A DNA stretch of 64,000 bases from an uncultured Eubacteriales bacterium (GCA_900316385.1 ONCP01000002.1:1-64000); one strand, 5' to 3'; counted from the first letter of the stretch, positions 33,806 to 43,900 are shown. The notes: generated by a model from the letters alone, not told the origin. Program-made: numbers and translations.

Positions 33806-34909
33806 ATGAACAACAAGGAATTATTCACAGCGTTGACCCTTCTTGAAAAGGAAAAGGGCATTCCCATGGACTATATGATAGAGCAGATCGAACGCGCTAT
33901 CCGTGTAGCCTGCAAGAACTTCTACGGCGGCAATGAAAACGTAGTGTTCAAAATCAATCCCGAAAAAAACACCTTCGACGTAAAGCTTGTAAAGACGGTG
34001 GTCGAGGATGTATTTGACGACAATTTTGAAATCAGTCTTGAGGACGCTAACAAAAAGCGTAAAAAGTATAACGTCGGCGACGAGTACGAGGTAGCGCTTG
34101 ACCCCAAGCAGCTCGGACGAATCGCTGTTCAGACAGCGCGAAACGTTATCCGTCAGGGTATCCGCGACGGCGAGAAGGATCAGATGCTCCAGGAGTTCAA
34201 GTCAAGACTCGGCGAGCTTGCGACCGCTACCGTCGAGAGGGTCGATCCTCAGAGCGGAGTCGCGATCATCAAGATCGGCAAGGCTGTCGCTACTCTCCCC
34301 AGATCCGAGCAGGTCGGCGAGAGAGTTCTCCGCGAGGGCGACAAGGTCAAGGTTCTTGTCGCAGGTATACGCGACCTTGACAATCCCGAAAGCGAGCAGC
34401 GCCGCGGCGGTCCCAAGGCTATGATCAGCCGCACGAGCCCCGAGCTTGTGAAGCGCCTGTTCGAGCAGGAGGTTCCCGAGATCTACGACGGTACCGTTGA
34501 GATCAAGGCGATCGCGCGTGAGGCAGGCAACCGCACTAAGATGGCGGTTTATTCCAACGACGAGAATATCGACGCGATCGGTTCCTGTATCGGTACGCGC
34601 GGCGACCGTGTAAACGAAATCGTAAACGAGCTCGGCAACGAGAAAATAGATATCATCGAGTACAGCGAGAATCCCGTTGAGTATGTAGCGGCGGCGCTTT
34701 CTCCCGCGAAGGTAGTCAAGGTAGATATCCTCGACGAAGGTGCGAAGAAGTGCAAGGTGACAGTTCCCGACGGCCAGCTTTCGCTCGCTATCGGCAACGG
34801 CGGACAGAACGTTCGTCTTGCGGCTCATCTTACGGGGTGGAAAATCGACATCCGTCCCGAGTCAGGCTTCTACGGCGAGGATGAAGAGGAAACTGCCGAA
34901 GCGGAATAA
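33806..34909 (+). CDS. nusA: Transcription termination/antitermination protein NusA
   Basis: NusA (367 residues) binds RNA polymerase and nascent RNA to control pausing, termination and antitermination. The N-terminal polymerase-binding domain (~1-120) is followed by S1 (~130-200, GELATATVERVDPQSGVAIIKIG), KH1 (~225-300, SRTSPELVKRLFEQEVPEI) and KH2 (~300-350, with AIGNGGQNVRLAAHLTGWKIDI). The Gram-negative acidic C-terminal repeats are absent, normal for Firmicutes; only a short acidic tail ends it. AAGGAAAGG precedes the ATG. Confidence 0.98.
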   Translation: MNNKELFTALTLLEKEKGIPMDYMIEQIERAIRVACKNFYGGNENVVFKINPEKNTFDVKLVKTVVEDVFDDNFEISLEDANKKRKKYNVGDEYEVALDPKQLGRIAVQTARNVIRQGIRDGEKDQMLQEFKSRLGELATATVERVDPQSGVAIIKIGKAVATLPRSEQVGERVLREGDKVKVLVAGIRDLDNPESEQRRGGPKAMISRTSPELVKRLFEQEVPEIYDGTVEIKAIAREAGNRTKMAVYSNDENIDAIGSCIGTRGDRVNEIVNELGNEKIDIIEYSENPVEYVAAALSPAKVVKVDILDEGAKKCKVTVPDGQLSLAIGNGGQNVRLAAHLTGWKIDIRPESGFYGEDEEETAEAE

Positions 34910-34932
34910 TAAACGGATTTGGAGGAATTTTT

Positions 34933-35235
34933 GTGAAGCAGAAGAAGATTCCCATGAGGAAATGTACGGGCTGCGGTGAGATGAAGCCTAAGCGCGAGCT
35001 GATTCGCGTGGTCAAGGCTCCCGACGTTAAAAACGAGAACGGCGAGATAACCGCCAAGGGAGAGATATCCCTTGACTTAGCCGGAAAGAAGCCCGGCAGA
35101 GGAGCGTATATTTGCCCGTGTTCCGACTGCTTCGAAAAAGCCGTCAAGGCGAAGCGCCTCGAAAGAGCGTTTCAGACGGCGATCCCCCGTGAGGTTTTTG
35201 ACAGCATAAAAAGGGAGCTTGAGGTCAATGGATAA
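34933..35235 (+). CDS. rnpM: RNase P modulator RnpM (YlxR, DUF448)
   Basis: A 100-residue YlxR-family RNA-binding protein; the Bacillus homologue binds RNase P RNA and lowers its activity. MRKCTGCGEMKPKRELIRVV near the N-terminus and KPGRGAYICPCSDCFEKAVK with RLERAF are diagnostic, including four Cys residues. The start is GTG 34933 after GGAGGAAT. Its stop lies inside the ylxQ gene (8-base overlap). Its position between nusA and ylxQ is universal in Firmicutes. Confidence 0.96.
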   Translation: MKQKKIPMRKCTGCGEMKPKRELIRVVKAPDVKNENGEITAKGEISLDLAGKKPGRGAYICPCSDCFEKAVKAKRLERAFQTAIPREVFDSIKRELEVNG

Positions 35236-35548
35236 GCTTTTGAATTTTCTCGGGATCTGCCGCAGAGCGGGCAAGCTCGCGGTCGGAAACGACGTCGTTA
35301 TAGACGCGGTCCGCGGCGGCGAGGCAAAGCTTGTGATGCTTTGCTCCGATATTTCTCCCAATACGGAGAAAAAGCTCAGAAAGACCATTGACGAAAGCGG
35401 CGTCAGAATCCTAAGGCTCAACAGAAGCAAGGAGGAGCTCGGGTTCGCGATCGGAAAATTCGCCGCGGTAACGGCGGCGACGGACAAAGGCTTTGCCGAT
35501 AAGCTCTGTGAGCTAATAAACAACGAAACAGGAGGTATCAGTGTATGA
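35228..35548 (+). CDS. ylxQ: L7Ae-family RNA-binding protein YlxQ
   Basis: A 106-residue L7Ae/L30e-like protein that recognises kink-turn [31 protein letters not shown] and [18 protein letters not shown] match the family, ending [20 protein letters not shown] 35228 overlaps the rnpM end by 8 bases, and its stop overlaps the infB start in ATGA, showing tight coupling. The RNA target is not known. Confidence 0.95.
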   Translation: MDKLLNFLGICRRAGKLAVGNDVVIDAVRGGEAKLVMLCSDISPNTEKKLRKTIDESGVRILRLNRSKEELGFAIGKFAAVTAATDKGFADKLCELINNETGGISV

Positions 35549-37917
35549 TCAAGTACAAGGTTAAAGAAGTTGCAGATGATTTTAACGTAAAAAGCAAGAA
35601 AATTACCGATATTCTTTCCGACAAGCTCGGAGTAAATAAAAAATCCATGACAGCGCTGGAGCCCGACGAGCTCAACGTTATCTTTGACGTAATTACAACG
35701 GAAAACGCTCTCGACAGCTTTAAGGATTACTTTGCCGTCAGAGACAAGGCGGTCGAGGAGTACGAGAAGCAGGCTCAGGAGCAGGAGAAGAAGGAAAAGG
35801 AAGAGAAGAGCAAGCGCAAGGCGATCCCTGTCGAAAAAACAGAGAAAAAGCCTGAGAAGGCTGACAAAAAGGGCAAAAAGCCCGCCAAAAACCAGCAGAA
35901 GGTCGAGGTCGTCAACACGATCGAGGAGGAGCGCAGCGATCACCGCTCCAACAGACGCGTTATCGACACCCGCCAGAGCGTTGTGGATGTAGAGCGCTAT
36001 AACCAGAAATACGACGATATGGCTAACGATAAGCTCCGCCGTAATCAGGATACAAGCAAAAAGCAGAAGTTCACGAACCGCGCCCAGAAGCAGCGCGCGC
36101 GCAGAGGCGGCAAGCGCGAGACAGAGGCTCAGCGTCTGGCTCGTATCGAGAAGCAGCGCAAGGAACGCTCGATCACTATCACGATCCCCGAGGAGATCGT
36201 GGTTTCCGAGCTCGCCTCCCGACTCAAGGCGACCGTTGCCGAGGTTGTTAAAAAAGCTTTCTTAATGGGTTCTATGATCACTGCCAACGATACCGTTGAC
36301 TTCGACACCGCCGAGCTCATAGCCATGGAGTTCAACGCCAAGGTCGAGAAGGAGGTCGTAGTTACGATCGAGGAGCAGATCATCGACGACAGCGAGGACG
36401 ACGACGCCAACCTCGTCGGCAGAGCGCCCGTTGTAGTTGTTATGGGTCACGTTGACCACGGTAAGACGTCCATCCTCGACGCGATCCGTCACGCGAATGT
36501 AACAGAGGGCGAAGCGGGCGGTATCACCCAGCATATCGGCGCGTACCGTACAATGGTCAACGGCCAGCCCATCACCTTCCTTGACACCCCTGGCCACGAG
36601 GCGTTCACAACAATGAGAGCCAGAGGCGCGATGGCTACGGATATAGCCATTCTCGTAGTAGCCGCCGACGACGGTATTATGCCGCAGACTATCGAAGCTA
36701 TCAACCACGCCAAGGCGGCGGGAGTAACCGTCATCGTGGCTATCAATAAAATGGATAAAGAGGGAGCCAACCCCGACCTCGTCAAGCAGCAGCTCACAGA
36801 GTATGAGCTCATTCCCGAGGAATGGGGCGGCGACGTTATCTGCGTGCCCGTATCGGCAAAGACAAAGATGGGTCTTGACGACCTTCTTGAAAGCGTTCTG
36901 CTCGTTGCCGAGATGAAGGAGCTCAAGGCTAATCCCGACAGAGCCGCCAAGGGTATCGTTATCGAGGCGCGTCTTGATAAGGGCAGAGGTCCCATCGCGA
37001 CAGTCCTTGTTCAGAACGGTACTCTCCACGCGGGCGACATCGTTGTTGCGGGCACCTGCCTCGGTCGTGTAAGAGCTATGACGAACGACAAGGGCGAAAA
37101 GGTCAGGGACGCGGGTCCCTCGGTTCCCGTAGAGATCATCGGTCTCGACGAGGTCCCCGTAGGCGGAGATATCTTCAACTCCGTTACAAACGAGCACCTT
37201 GCGCGTCAGCTTGTAAATCAGCGTAAGAACGAGCGCAAGGAGGAGATCTTCAACGCTCAGACAAAGGTAACTCTCGACAACCTCTTCGATCAGATGAAGC
37301 AGGGCGAGATGAAGGAGCTCAAGATCATCGTCAAGGCTGACGTTCAGGGCTCCGTTGAGGCTGTCCGCCAGTCTCTGGAGAAGCTCACAAACGAGGAAGT
37401 CAGAGTCAACGTTATCCACGGCGCGGTAGGCGCGGTCAACGAGAGCGATGTAATGCTCGCCAACGCTTCCAACGCGATCATCGTCGGATTCAACGTTCGC
37501 CCCGAGCCGAGCGCCGCCAACAACGCGGAGCGCGACGGCGTGGATATGCGCCTTTACCGCGTTATCTACGACTGTATCGAGGAGATAGAGAGCGCTATGA
37601 AGGGTATGCTCGCGCCCAAGACGCGCGAGGTCGACCTTGGTACCGCCGAGGTCAGAAACGTTATCAAGATCAAGAGCGTCGGCACCGTTGCGGGTTCCTA
37701 TGTCACAAAGGGCAAGATCACGCGTGACGGCCTTGTAAGAGTTGTTCGCGACGGTATCATTATCGCCGACGACAAAATCGGCTCGCTCCAGCGCTTTAAG
37801 GACAGCGTCAAGGAAGTCGCCGAGGGCTATGAGTGCGGTATCTGTCTTGAGAAGTTCAGCGACCTCAAGGAAGGCGACGTTTTCGAGGTTTACGCTATCG
37901 AGGAATACAGAGATTGA
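35545..37917 (+). CDS. infB: Translation initiation factor IF-2
   Basis: IF-2 (790 residues) is the GTPase that places initiator tRNA on the 30S subunit and drives subunit joining. An N-terminal IF2_N domain ([16 protein letters not shown]) is followed by a charged Lys/Glu/Gln-rich linker (~70-200) and a second IF2_N (~215-265). The G domain starts at GHVDHGKT (301-308), with DTPGHEAF and NKMD intact; domains II, III and the initiator-tRNA-binding IV follow, ending [24 protein letters not shown] precedes the ATG. The N-terminal linker is short compared with Proteobacteria. Confidence 0.98.
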   Translation: MIKYKVKEVADDFNVKSKKITDILSDKLGVNKKSMTALEPDELNVIFDVITTENALDSFKDYFAVRDKAVEEYEKQAQEQEKKEKEEKSKRKAIPVEKTEKKPEKADKKGKKPAKNQQKVEVVNTIEEERSDHRSNRRVIDTRQSVVDVERYNQKYDDMANDKLRRNQDTSKKQKFTNRAQKQRARRGGKRETEAQRLARIEKQRKERSITITIPEEIVVSELASRLKATVAEVVKKAFLMGSMITANDTVDFDTAELIAMEFNAKVEKEVVVTIEEQIIDDSEDDDANLVGRAPVVVVMGHVDHGKTSILDAIRHANVTEGEAGGITQHIGAYRTMVNGQPITFLDTPGHEAFTTMRARGAMATDIAILVVAADDGIMPQTIEAINHAKAAGVTVIVAINKMDKEGANPDLVKQQLTEYELIPEEWGGDVICVPVSAKTKMGLDDLLESVLLVAEMKELKANPDRAAKGIVIEARLDKGRGPIATVLVQNGTLHAGDIVVAGTCLGRVRAMTNDKGEKVRDAGPSVPVEIIGLDEVPVGGDIFNSVTNEHLARQLVNQRKNERKEEIFNAQTKVTLDNLFDQMKQGEMKELKIIVKADVQGSVEAVRQSLEKLTNEEVRVNVIHGAVGAVNESDVMLANASNAIIVGFNVRPEPSAANNAERDGVDMRLYRVIYDCIEEIESAMKGMLAPKTREVDLGTAEVRNVIKIKSVGTVAGSYVTKGKITRDGLVRVVRDGIIIADDKIGSLQRFKDSVKEVAEGYECGICLEKFSDLKEGDVFEVYAIEEYRD

Positions 37918-37944
37918 TCCGTACGGCTTTTTCAGGAGTAAAAA

Positions 37945-38313
37945 ATGGCAAGTCATAAAATAGAAAGAACAACCGAGGATATCAAGCGCGAGCTCACGGC
38001 GATTTTTCGCGAGCTCAAGGATCCGCGCGTCAGCGGCGCGTTTGTGTCGATAATCCGCGTCGACCTCACCAACGATCTTTCCTACTGCACTGTTTATGTC
38101 AGCGCGATGGAAGGACTTGAAAGGTGCAGGCTCGCCTGCAAGGGTCTCGACAGCGCGTCGGGCTTCATCCGACGTGAGCTCGGAATGAGGCTCAAGCTCA
38201 GACACGTTCCGACCCTGATCTTTACGGCGACGGACAGCATTGAGTACAGCGCTAATATTTCCCGAATATTGAACGACCTTGATATAAAGAAGGACAACGA
38301 CGATGACAATTAA
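37945..38313 (+). CDS. rbfA: Ribosome-binding factor A
   Basis: RbfA (122 residues), a KH-like cold-shock 30S maturation factor. RTTEDIKRELTAIFRELKDPRVSGAFVSIIRVDLTNDLSYC at the N-terminus and FIRRELGMRLKLRHVPTLIFTATDSIEYSANISRIL at the end are typical. It follows infB by 27 bases and overlaps the nrnA gene by 11 bases. Confidence 0.97.
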   Translation: MASHKIERTTEDIKRELTAIFRELKDPRVSGAFVSIIRVDLTNDLSYCTVYVSAMEGLERCRLACKGLDSASGFIRRELGMRLKLRHVPTLIFTATDSIEYSANISRILNDLDIKKDNDDDN

Positions 38314-39232
38314 AGAAATTGCCGTAGTTTTAAAAGAAAACAACGATTTTGAGATTTTGACCCACAACTATCCCGACGGCGACTGCCTCGGGTGCGGTTA
38401 CGCGCTGGCGCTCGCGCTGAGACAGCTCGGCAAACGCGCCAACGTTATCACCACCGACAAGCCCAAGACCTTCAAAATCATTACCTCGACGGTTGAAAAC
38501 GAGGCTTTTGAGCCGAAGTTTATCATATCGGTCGATGTTGCCGATGAGAAGCTTCTCGGCGCGAACGAGGATAAGTACAGGGGCAGGATCGACCTTTGTA
38601 TCGACCATCACGGCTCGAACGTGGTCGACGCTCCCTTGAAATACGTTGACAGCAAAGCCGCCGCCGCGGGCGAGATCATCTTTGAGCTTATCAAAGAGCT
38701 CGGAGCCGAGGTAAGCAGAGATATCGCGAACTGTCTTTACACCGCGATCTCAACGGATACGGGCTGCTTCCGCTATGTCAACACCACCTCAAGAACCTTC
38801 AGATATGCCGCGGAGCTGCTGGATATCGGCTGCGACAGCGAGCTGATCAACAAGCTTATGTTTGATACCAAGACCAAGCGCAGAGTGGAGCTTGAGCGCG
38901 ACGTGCTCGACAAGATGATTTTCTGCGCGGATGACAAGTGCGCGATCATCTATACCACGCTCGAAATGGTCAAGGGCATGGGCGACGACGAGACCGAGGG
39001 TATCGCCTCGATCCCTCGCCAGATAGAGGGCGTTAAGCTAGGCATAACTATCCGCGAGAAGCCCGATGATACCTACAAGGTTTCCGCGCGCTCCAACGGC
39101 GACGTCGACGCGTGCGCGTTCTGCAAGCGATTCGGCGGCGGCGGTCACATAGGCGCCGCGGGATGTACGCTTACGGGCACGCTCGACAGCGTGATCGAAC
39201 AGCTCAAGGCAGCGGCGGCCGAAACGTTATGA
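38303..39232 (+). CDS. nrnA: DHH/DHHA1-family nanoRNase / pAp phosphatase
   Basis: A 309-residue DHH-superfamily phosphoesterase, in Firmicutes a NrnA-type enzyme that degrades 2-5-base RNAs and dephosphorylates pAp. ILTHNYPDGDCLGCGYAL gives the first Asp/His metal ligands, IISVDVADE the second and CIDHHGSN the DHH motif; the C-terminal DHHA1 domain has GGGGHIGAAG. If the upstream sulfotransferase uses PAPS, this enzyme could also clear the pAp product (inference). Its stop overlaps the truB start in ATGA. Confidence 0.94.
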   Translation: MTIKEIAVVLKENNDFEILTHNYPDGDCLGCGYALALALRQLGKRANVITTDKPKTFKIITSTVENEAFEPKFIISVDVADEKLLGANEDKYRGRIDLCIDHHGSNVVDAPLKYVDSKAAAAGEIIFELIKELGAEVSRDIANCLYTAISTDTGCFRYVNTTSRTFRYAAELLDIGCDSELINKLMFDTKTKRRVELERDVLDKMIFCADDKCAIIYTTLEMVKGMGDDETEGIASIPRQIEGVKLGITIREKPDDTYKVSARSNGDVDACAFCKRFGGGGHIGAAGCTLTGTLDSVIEQLKAAAAETL

Positions 39233-40119
39233 ACGGCGTTTTAGTTGTCGATAAGCCCGCGGGCTTTACCTCGTTCGACGTCGTAGCGGTCATCAGAAGG
39301 CTCAGCGGTCAGAGGAAAATCGGACATACGGGCACTCTTGACCCGAACGCGACGGGAGTTCTGCCGCTTTTGCTCGGAAATACGACAAAGGCGCAGGATA
39401 TCGTCCCAAATCACGACAAGGAGTATGTCGCGGACTTTCGGCTCGGGCTGAAAACCGACACGCTCGATATATGGGGTAAGGTCGTTTGCGAAAAGCAAAG
39501 CAATGCGTCGGGTGAGGAAATCAAAAAAATAATAAAAAAATACAAGGGCGAAATCGAACAGATCCCGCCTATGTTTTCGGCTGTATCGGTCAACGGACAG
39601 CGGCTTTACGATTTGGCGCGACAAGGCAAAGAGATCGAACGCAAGGCGCGCAAAGTCACGATCTATGAGCTGGAGCTTTTGAGCTTTGACGAAGAAAAGC
39701 AGAGCGGAACGCTCAGGGTAAAATGCTCCAGAGGCACGTATATCCGCACGTTGATCGACGATATCGGAGCCGAGCTCGGCACGGGCGCGGTTATGACCGC
39801 GTTAAACCGCACAATGGCTTGCGGCTTTATGCTCGGGGACTCGCTCGGCTTGGACGAAATAAAAAAGCTCGCCGAAAAAGGAGAGCTTGAGCAAAGTCTG
39901 CTGAGCACGGAAAGTATATTTACCGCGTATCCCGAGCTTTATGTCAGCGAGGCGCAGTCAAAGCGCTTCAAAAACGGCGGCGCGCTTGATATCGAAAGAA
40001 CGAGCCTGAGAGGAAAAAGCGTTACGGACGGCGGATTGCTCCGCGTAAAAGGCGGCGCGGACTTTCTCGGACTTGGAATAATTAAATGCGGTGAAATAAA
40101 GATCTATAAAATGTTTTAA
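39229..40119 (+). CDS. truB: tRNA pseudouridine-55 synthase
   Basis: TruB (296 residues) converts U55 in the T-arm of tRNAs to pseudouridine. GVLVVDKPAGFTSFDVV at the N-terminus, GHTGTLDPNATGVLPLLLG with catalytic D38, and CSRGTYIRTLIDDIG are intact; a short C-terminal PUA-like domain follows. ATG 39229 overlaps the nrnA stop by four bases; a 39-codon longer frame would lie inside nrnA. It ends the translation operon; ribF and rpsO, which often follow, are not here. Confidence 0.97.
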   Translation: MNGVLVVDKPAGFTSFDVVAVIRRLSGQRKIGHTGTLDPNATGVLPLLLGNTTKAQDIVPNHDKEYVADFRLGLKTDTLDIWGKVVCEKQSNASGEEIKKIIKKYKGEIEQIPPMFSAVSVNGQRLYDLARQGKEIERKARKVTIYELELLSFDEEKQSGTLRVKCSRGTYIRTLIDDIGAELGTGAVMTALNRTMACGFMLGDSLGLDEIKKLAEKGELEQSLLSTESIFTAYPELYVSEAQSKRFKNGGALDIERTSLRGKSVTDGGLLRVKGGADFLGLGIIKCGEIKIYKMF

Positions 40120-40150
40120 GCCTTCCCAAGCTCGGGAAGGCTTAATTGTT
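40118..40150. terminator. Bidirectional hairpin terminator between truB and yfhO
   Basis: AAGCCTTCCC (40118-40127) pairs with GGGAAGGCTT (40134-40143). The T tail is weak on the plus strand and moderate on the minus strand (TTAAAACATTTT). The genes converge here. Confidence 0.75.
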
Positions 40151-43131
40151 TAAAGGATAGTGTATTCTTTTTCGGTTCTCTCGGGAAGCTTATCCAGAAG
40201 CTTCTTCGGGAGCTTTTTCTTTCTCCACAGGAACAGGAACAAGGTGTACAGTACAAACAGCAGCAGAGCCGTTACCGTTATTATCGCACCCTTGATAAAG
40301 CCCTTTGGAATGTATCTAAGTTCGATTTTGTGCGCGCCCTTTTTGAGCTTGAACGCCACAAGCGCGTTGGCAATGGGAGTAATATCTGTTTTCTTGCCGT
40401 CAACATACGCCTGCCAGCCCTCGCTGTCGCTTCCGAAAAGCTTGCCGATGAGCTTGTCGTCCTCTGTTTTGCCCTTTTCATAGGGGATAGAGGTGTAGAA
40501 CAAGCCGTCCTCCTCGGCGTTGATCGTGCCTTCCATCGAGGAGCCCGTGAGCTTGGTGGTTGTCATCGTGCTCTTGGAGAGTATACGCAGACCCTCCTCA
40601 AAAACATCTCGGTTGAGATAATTTACATAGATCTGAGCGCTGCCGCTGGCGTTTTTCTCAAGCTCGCAGTGAACGGAAATGGTATCGCCCTTGTCATAGT
40701 AGCCGATAGACATAATATACGGGCGCTTTACATAGAAGCTGCTTGTGCCGTCGCGGGGAGAATTATTGCGCTGGATCGATACGTTATCGCCGTTGGTGAT
40801 GCTGGTGTAGGCGTAGTAGTAGCCCGACTTAGGAGCCTCATAGTTCCAGTGCAGGTGAGGAGTTACGTTAGCGTCGGAGCAGTAGAAGCTGTAATTGCCG
40901 TAGGCTCCCGCGTAGGGAAGATTGACCTTGAACTGCTCGTAATCGGTGTGGGATTGGTTGACGACCTGGAGCTTTTCGTAAACGTCCTTGTTGAGACCCG
41001 TCGCGAGCCTGAAGAAGGAGTTTTGCTTTTCAAAGGGATTGTAGGTGTCCTCTTCGTCCTCGCCCTTGTAGTTGAGGAGCCTTTCGTTGACCATCATTCC
41101 CATCGGGATATAGGCGTTGCTCTTGAGCAGCTTTACGCTGTACTGAGAAACGACCTCCGCGAGGTAATCCTTATTGTTATAGTTGCCGTCGCGCGAAATG
41201 ATGTATTTAAGGTTCATAAACATATCGGTGACGGGAGAGCTTTCGGCGTAGGTGTAGCGGTTGCCCGACAGCCAGCCCATAAGACCGAAGTTCTCGGCAA
41301 AGCGTGTGATGTTTTCGTTGGTCATTGAGTTGAACATCGAAACGCCGTTGAAGCCGTTGAGCGAGGAATCGCAGAGGGTCTGGGTGCTGGTAAATTCCGC
41401 GCGCCACAGCTCGGGTGTTTTTTCCTCGAGATTCTTCATATAATTTACGATTTTCTCGGTGTTTTCTCCGCCGCGGGGATATTCGTAGGTGGTCGTTACG
41501 TTTGTAACGTCAACGCCGATAAACGCCGTAGCCGCGCTTGTTACGATCACAAGAACCGCGAGCACGAGCGACATAACCGTTTTATTCAGCCAGAAGCGCG
41601 AGTACATGACAAGCAGCAGGATAACGATTCCCGCGAGAATGGCCGAGTACAGTACGATCCTGATCGTTACCTCGTTATCGCCGCCCTCGTGAAGCTTGTA
41701 GTCGGGGTTGAGATCGTAGGACAGCATAAACACGCCAAGCGTCAGCAGAGCCGTGATAAGCACGTCAAAGATATTGATGTGTTCAATGACCGTGAACGCC
41801 CTGAACGCCATTACTACCACAACAAAGCTTACAAGATAGCTGAAACGGTAGGGGATCATATTTGTAAAATGGAAGCCGTGCCAGATATAGTCGAGCTGAC
41901 GGATAACGAAGCTCAGTCCGAGAAATACCAGAAGTCCGCCGCAGAAGAGCTTTTCTCTGAGCTTTATCTTTCTCGAAACAAAGAAGAACAGCGCCAGAAC
42001 CAGCGAAACGATACCGCAGGCAACGTTAGGCATATCGGTGCTTTCCTTGACAGAGGGCTTAATGAACGCGAGCGAATTTGCCAGAACGTGGCGCAGTCCG
42101 TCCATAGTTGTCCAGAAGCCGTCGCCGAAGCTCTTGAAGCTCGAGGCGTAGGTGAGAGACGGAAGGTTGATCGCGTACATACTCGGGAACGAGCTGCCTG
42201 CCGCGTGCGTGTTTTGCAGTCCGAAGAACGCCGGAAGCATCATGAACAACGTCAGCATTATCGCGACAGTCGAGCAAACCGCGATGCGGAGCAGGTTTTT
42301 GAACATTTTCTTAAAGCCGTCAAATTCAATGATGGTGTAGCCGATGAAGCACAGCATCATAAATATGCAGGTGAAAAGTCCGATGTAGTAGTTAGCCAGG
42401 ATCGAAACCGCCAGCGAAATAATGTACAGTCGGTATTTTCGCTCCCTCATAAGCGCCACAAAGCCCGCGACGACAAGCGGAGTCAGAGCCGCGGTGTCGA
42501 GCCAGATATAGCACCAATAGTATCCCATAAAGAACGCGCTGAACGCGAAGCAGCATGAGAAGAACACAAGCGAGAAGTCGTTGCGCTTGTACACATAGCG
42601 GGCAAAAATCGCGAAGAAACCGCCCGCGCAGCCGATACGGACAGCAACGGAGAAGGTGAGGAACATATCCATGACCTCGATACGGTTGAAGTCGAACAGC
42701 TGCGACGGCAGGAATACCGTCAAAAAGTTCAGCGGACTTCCCAGATAGTACGACATCAGCGAGAAGTAGTTGGTGCCTCCGCCCTGAGTCCAAGACCATA
42801 AAAGCGATTCGCCGTGCTTCAGCTTGTCCTGAAAGTCGACAAGGAAGGGGAAGTACTGGTGCCACGAGTCAACGACCAAAATCTGCTGGTCACCGAAGGG
42901 TTGGCATTTGTGGAACGCGAAGGAAAGATACATCAGCAAAAACGGCACGATGAACGAAAGAATAACGAAAAGGTTTTTGTTTCTGTTCTTTTCGTTGCCG
43001 AGCCTGTTTTCGTTAGGGATCTCCAGAATCGACAGCCTGAAGCCGTCGCGCTTTTGGATTTTTATTTCCTGTTCGGTGGGATTCTTCCGAACCTTGTCGG
43101 GAGAAGCCTTTTTCTTTTTCTTTACAGCCAT
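40150..43131 (-). CDS. YfhO-family membrane protein (GT-C-like sugar transferase)
   Basis: A 993-residue membrane protein of the YfhO family. A basic N-terminus (KKKKKASPDK) leads to about 12-13 helices in the first ~560 residues, then a large extracytoplasmic domain (~570-960) and one last helix (ITVTALLLFVLYTLFLFLW). The catalytic-type outer loop with DSWHQYFPF and the GGTNYFSL region lie between TM1 and TM2 as in GT-C enzymes. In Bacillus YfhO uses a lipid-linked sugar made by CsbB to decorate lipoteichoic acid. AAAGGAG precedes the ATG. It is divergent from gtrA, a partner in the same pathway. Confidence 0.93.
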   Translation of the reverse strand: MAVKKKKKASPDKVRKNPTEQEIKIQKRDGFRLSILEIPNENRLGNEKNRNKNLFVILSFIVPFLLMYLSFAFHKCQPFGDQQILVVDSWHQYFPFLVDFQDKLKHGESLLWSWTQGGGTNYFSLMSYYLGSPLNFLTVFLPSQLFDFNRIEVMDMFLTFSVAVRIGCAGGFFAIFARYVYKRNDFSLVFFSCCFAFSAFFMGYYWCYIWLDTAALTPLVVAGFVALMRERKYRLYIISLAVSILANYYIGLFTCIFMMLCFIGYTIIEFDGFKKMFKNLLRIAVCSTVAIMLTLFMMLPAFFGLQNTHAAGSSFPSMYAINLPSLTYASSFKSFGDGFWTTMDGLRHVLANSLAFIKPSVKESTDMPNVACGIVSLVLALFFFVSRKIKLREKLFCGGLLVFLGLSFVIRQLDYIWHGFHFTNMIPYRFSYLVSFVVVVMAFRAFTVIEHINIFDVLITALLTLGVFMLSYDLNPDYKLHEGGDNEVTIRIVLYSAILAGIVILLLVMYSRFWLNKTVMSLVLAVLVIVTSAATAFIGVDVTNVTTTYEYPRGGENTEKIVNYMKNLEEKTPELWRAEFTSTQTLCDSSLNGFNGVSMFNSMTNENITRFAENFGLMGWLSGNRYTYAESSPVTDMFMNLKYIISRDGNYNNKDYLAEVVSQYSVKLLKSNAYIPMGMMVNERLLNYKGEDEEDTYNPFEKQNSFFRLATGLNKDVYEKLQVVNQSHTDYEQFKVNLPYAGAYGNYSFYCSDANVTPHLHWNYEAPKSGYYYAYTSITNGDNVSIQRNNSPRDGTSSFYVKRPYIMSIGYYDKGDTISVHCELEKNASGSAQIYVNYLNRDVFEEGLRILSKSTMTTTKLTGSSMEGTINAEEDGLFYTSIPYEKGKTEDDKLIGKLFGSDSEGWQAYVDGKKTDITPIANALVAFKLKKGAHKIELRYIPKGFIKGAIITVTALLLFVLYTLFLFLWRKKKLPKKLLDKLPERTEKEYTIL

Positions 43132-43162
43132 CAGAAGTCTCCTTTAAAAAACTCTAACTTAT

Positions 43163-43191
43163 ATAATACCACAAAAATTTAACTCAGTAAA
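43163..43191 (-). promoter_or_regulatory. Promoter of yfhO
   Basis: On the minus strand, TTTACT (43186-43191), 17-base spacer, TATTAT (43163-43168). The stretch between this and the gtrA promoter (43192-43338) shows no gene. Confidence 0.6.
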
Positions 43192-43338
43192 CAATAATTT
43201 TTAACAAATCAGCCGTTTTTATCGAAACTTTGATTCTGCGCAGGCGGTCTGTTCTCAAAAAAGCGCGAAAAATGAGGGTAAACGGCGCCGAGGGCTTTAA
43301 ATTTTCGCGGTAATGGAAATTAAATTGCGATAAAAATA

Positions 43339-43367
43339 TGGACATTTTCGGGGTTTGCTGTTATAAT
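43339..43367 (+). promoter_or_regulatory. Promoter of gtrA
   Basis: TGGACA at 43339-43344, 17-base spacer, perfect TATAAT at 43362-43367, 21 bases before the start. Confidence 0.65.
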
Positions 43368-43388
43368 CTACCTCGGGAAGTGAAAAAA

Positions 43389-43853
43389 ATGAAAGAGTTC
43401 TTAAAAAACTTCTTTGATATCAAATTCTGGAAGTTCATTTTGGTAGGAATCATCAACACTATTATAGGTATGGGTCTGCAGTTCGTTTTTTACAACTGCT
43501 TTGGCTGGGACAAGTACGACTGGGGCGTAATTCTCGCGTCCTTCCTCGGCAACTTTATCGGAAGCGTAGTCAGCTACTTCCTTAACAAGTACTTCACCTT
43601 CAAAAACACGGAGAAGGGCTGGAAGCCGGTGTTCCGCTTCGCGCTTAACATCGCCGTGTGCTATACGATAGCGTATGTTGTCGTTTCTCCGCTTGTGACC
43701 TGGATCTGTACCGCAAACGGCTTCACCATGTTCGGGTGGGGCGTCAAGAAGTTCGCGGGCAACGCCGCTCTCGCGATCGGCGCGTGCACATTTGTAGCCT
43801 GCAACTACATCGGTCAGCGTTTCTTCGCGTTCAGAGAAAAGAAAGAAAAGTAA
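43389..43853 (+). CDS. GtrA/GtcA-family membrane protein (lipid-linked sugar flippase)
   Basis: A 154-residue protein with four membrane helices and the GtrA signature: FWKFILVGIINTIIGMGLQF at the start, GNFIGSVVSYFLNKYFTFK in the middle and CNYIGQRFFAF at the end. GtrA/GtcA proteins are thought to flip undecaprenyl-phosphate sugars across the membrane. ATG 43389 is chosen with GGGAAGTG upstream. It lies next to the divergent yfhO, and a CsbB-like synthase is at 10.5 kb, so all three steps of wall-polymer glycosylation are encoded in this window. Confidence 0.93.
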   Translation: MKEFLKNFFDIKFWKFILVGIINTIIGMGLQFVFYNCFGWDKYDWGVILASFLGNFIGSVVSYFLNKYFTFKNTEKGWKPVFRFALNIAVCYTIAYVVVSPLVTWICTANGFTMFGWGVKKFAGNAALAIGACTFVACNYIGQRFFAFREKKEK

Positions 43854-43857
43854 AAAA

Positions 43858-43890
43858 GCAAAAAGAACCGCCGCGATTTTCGCGGCGGTT
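43858..43890 (-). terminator. Rho-independent terminator of ilvB
   Basis: AACCGCCGCGA (43866-43876) pairs with TCGCGGCGGTT (43880-43890). On the minus strand the stem is followed by CTTTTTGC. Confidence 0.8.
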
Positions 43891-43900
43891 TCCGTTAGAA

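Noticed and set aside
36262-38367. 701-codon open frame on the minus strand opposite infB
   Set aside because: It is a shadow produced by strong codon bias in infB and rbfA; its protein is low-complexity (Asp/Val/Leu-rich), has no motif and no ribosome-binding site.
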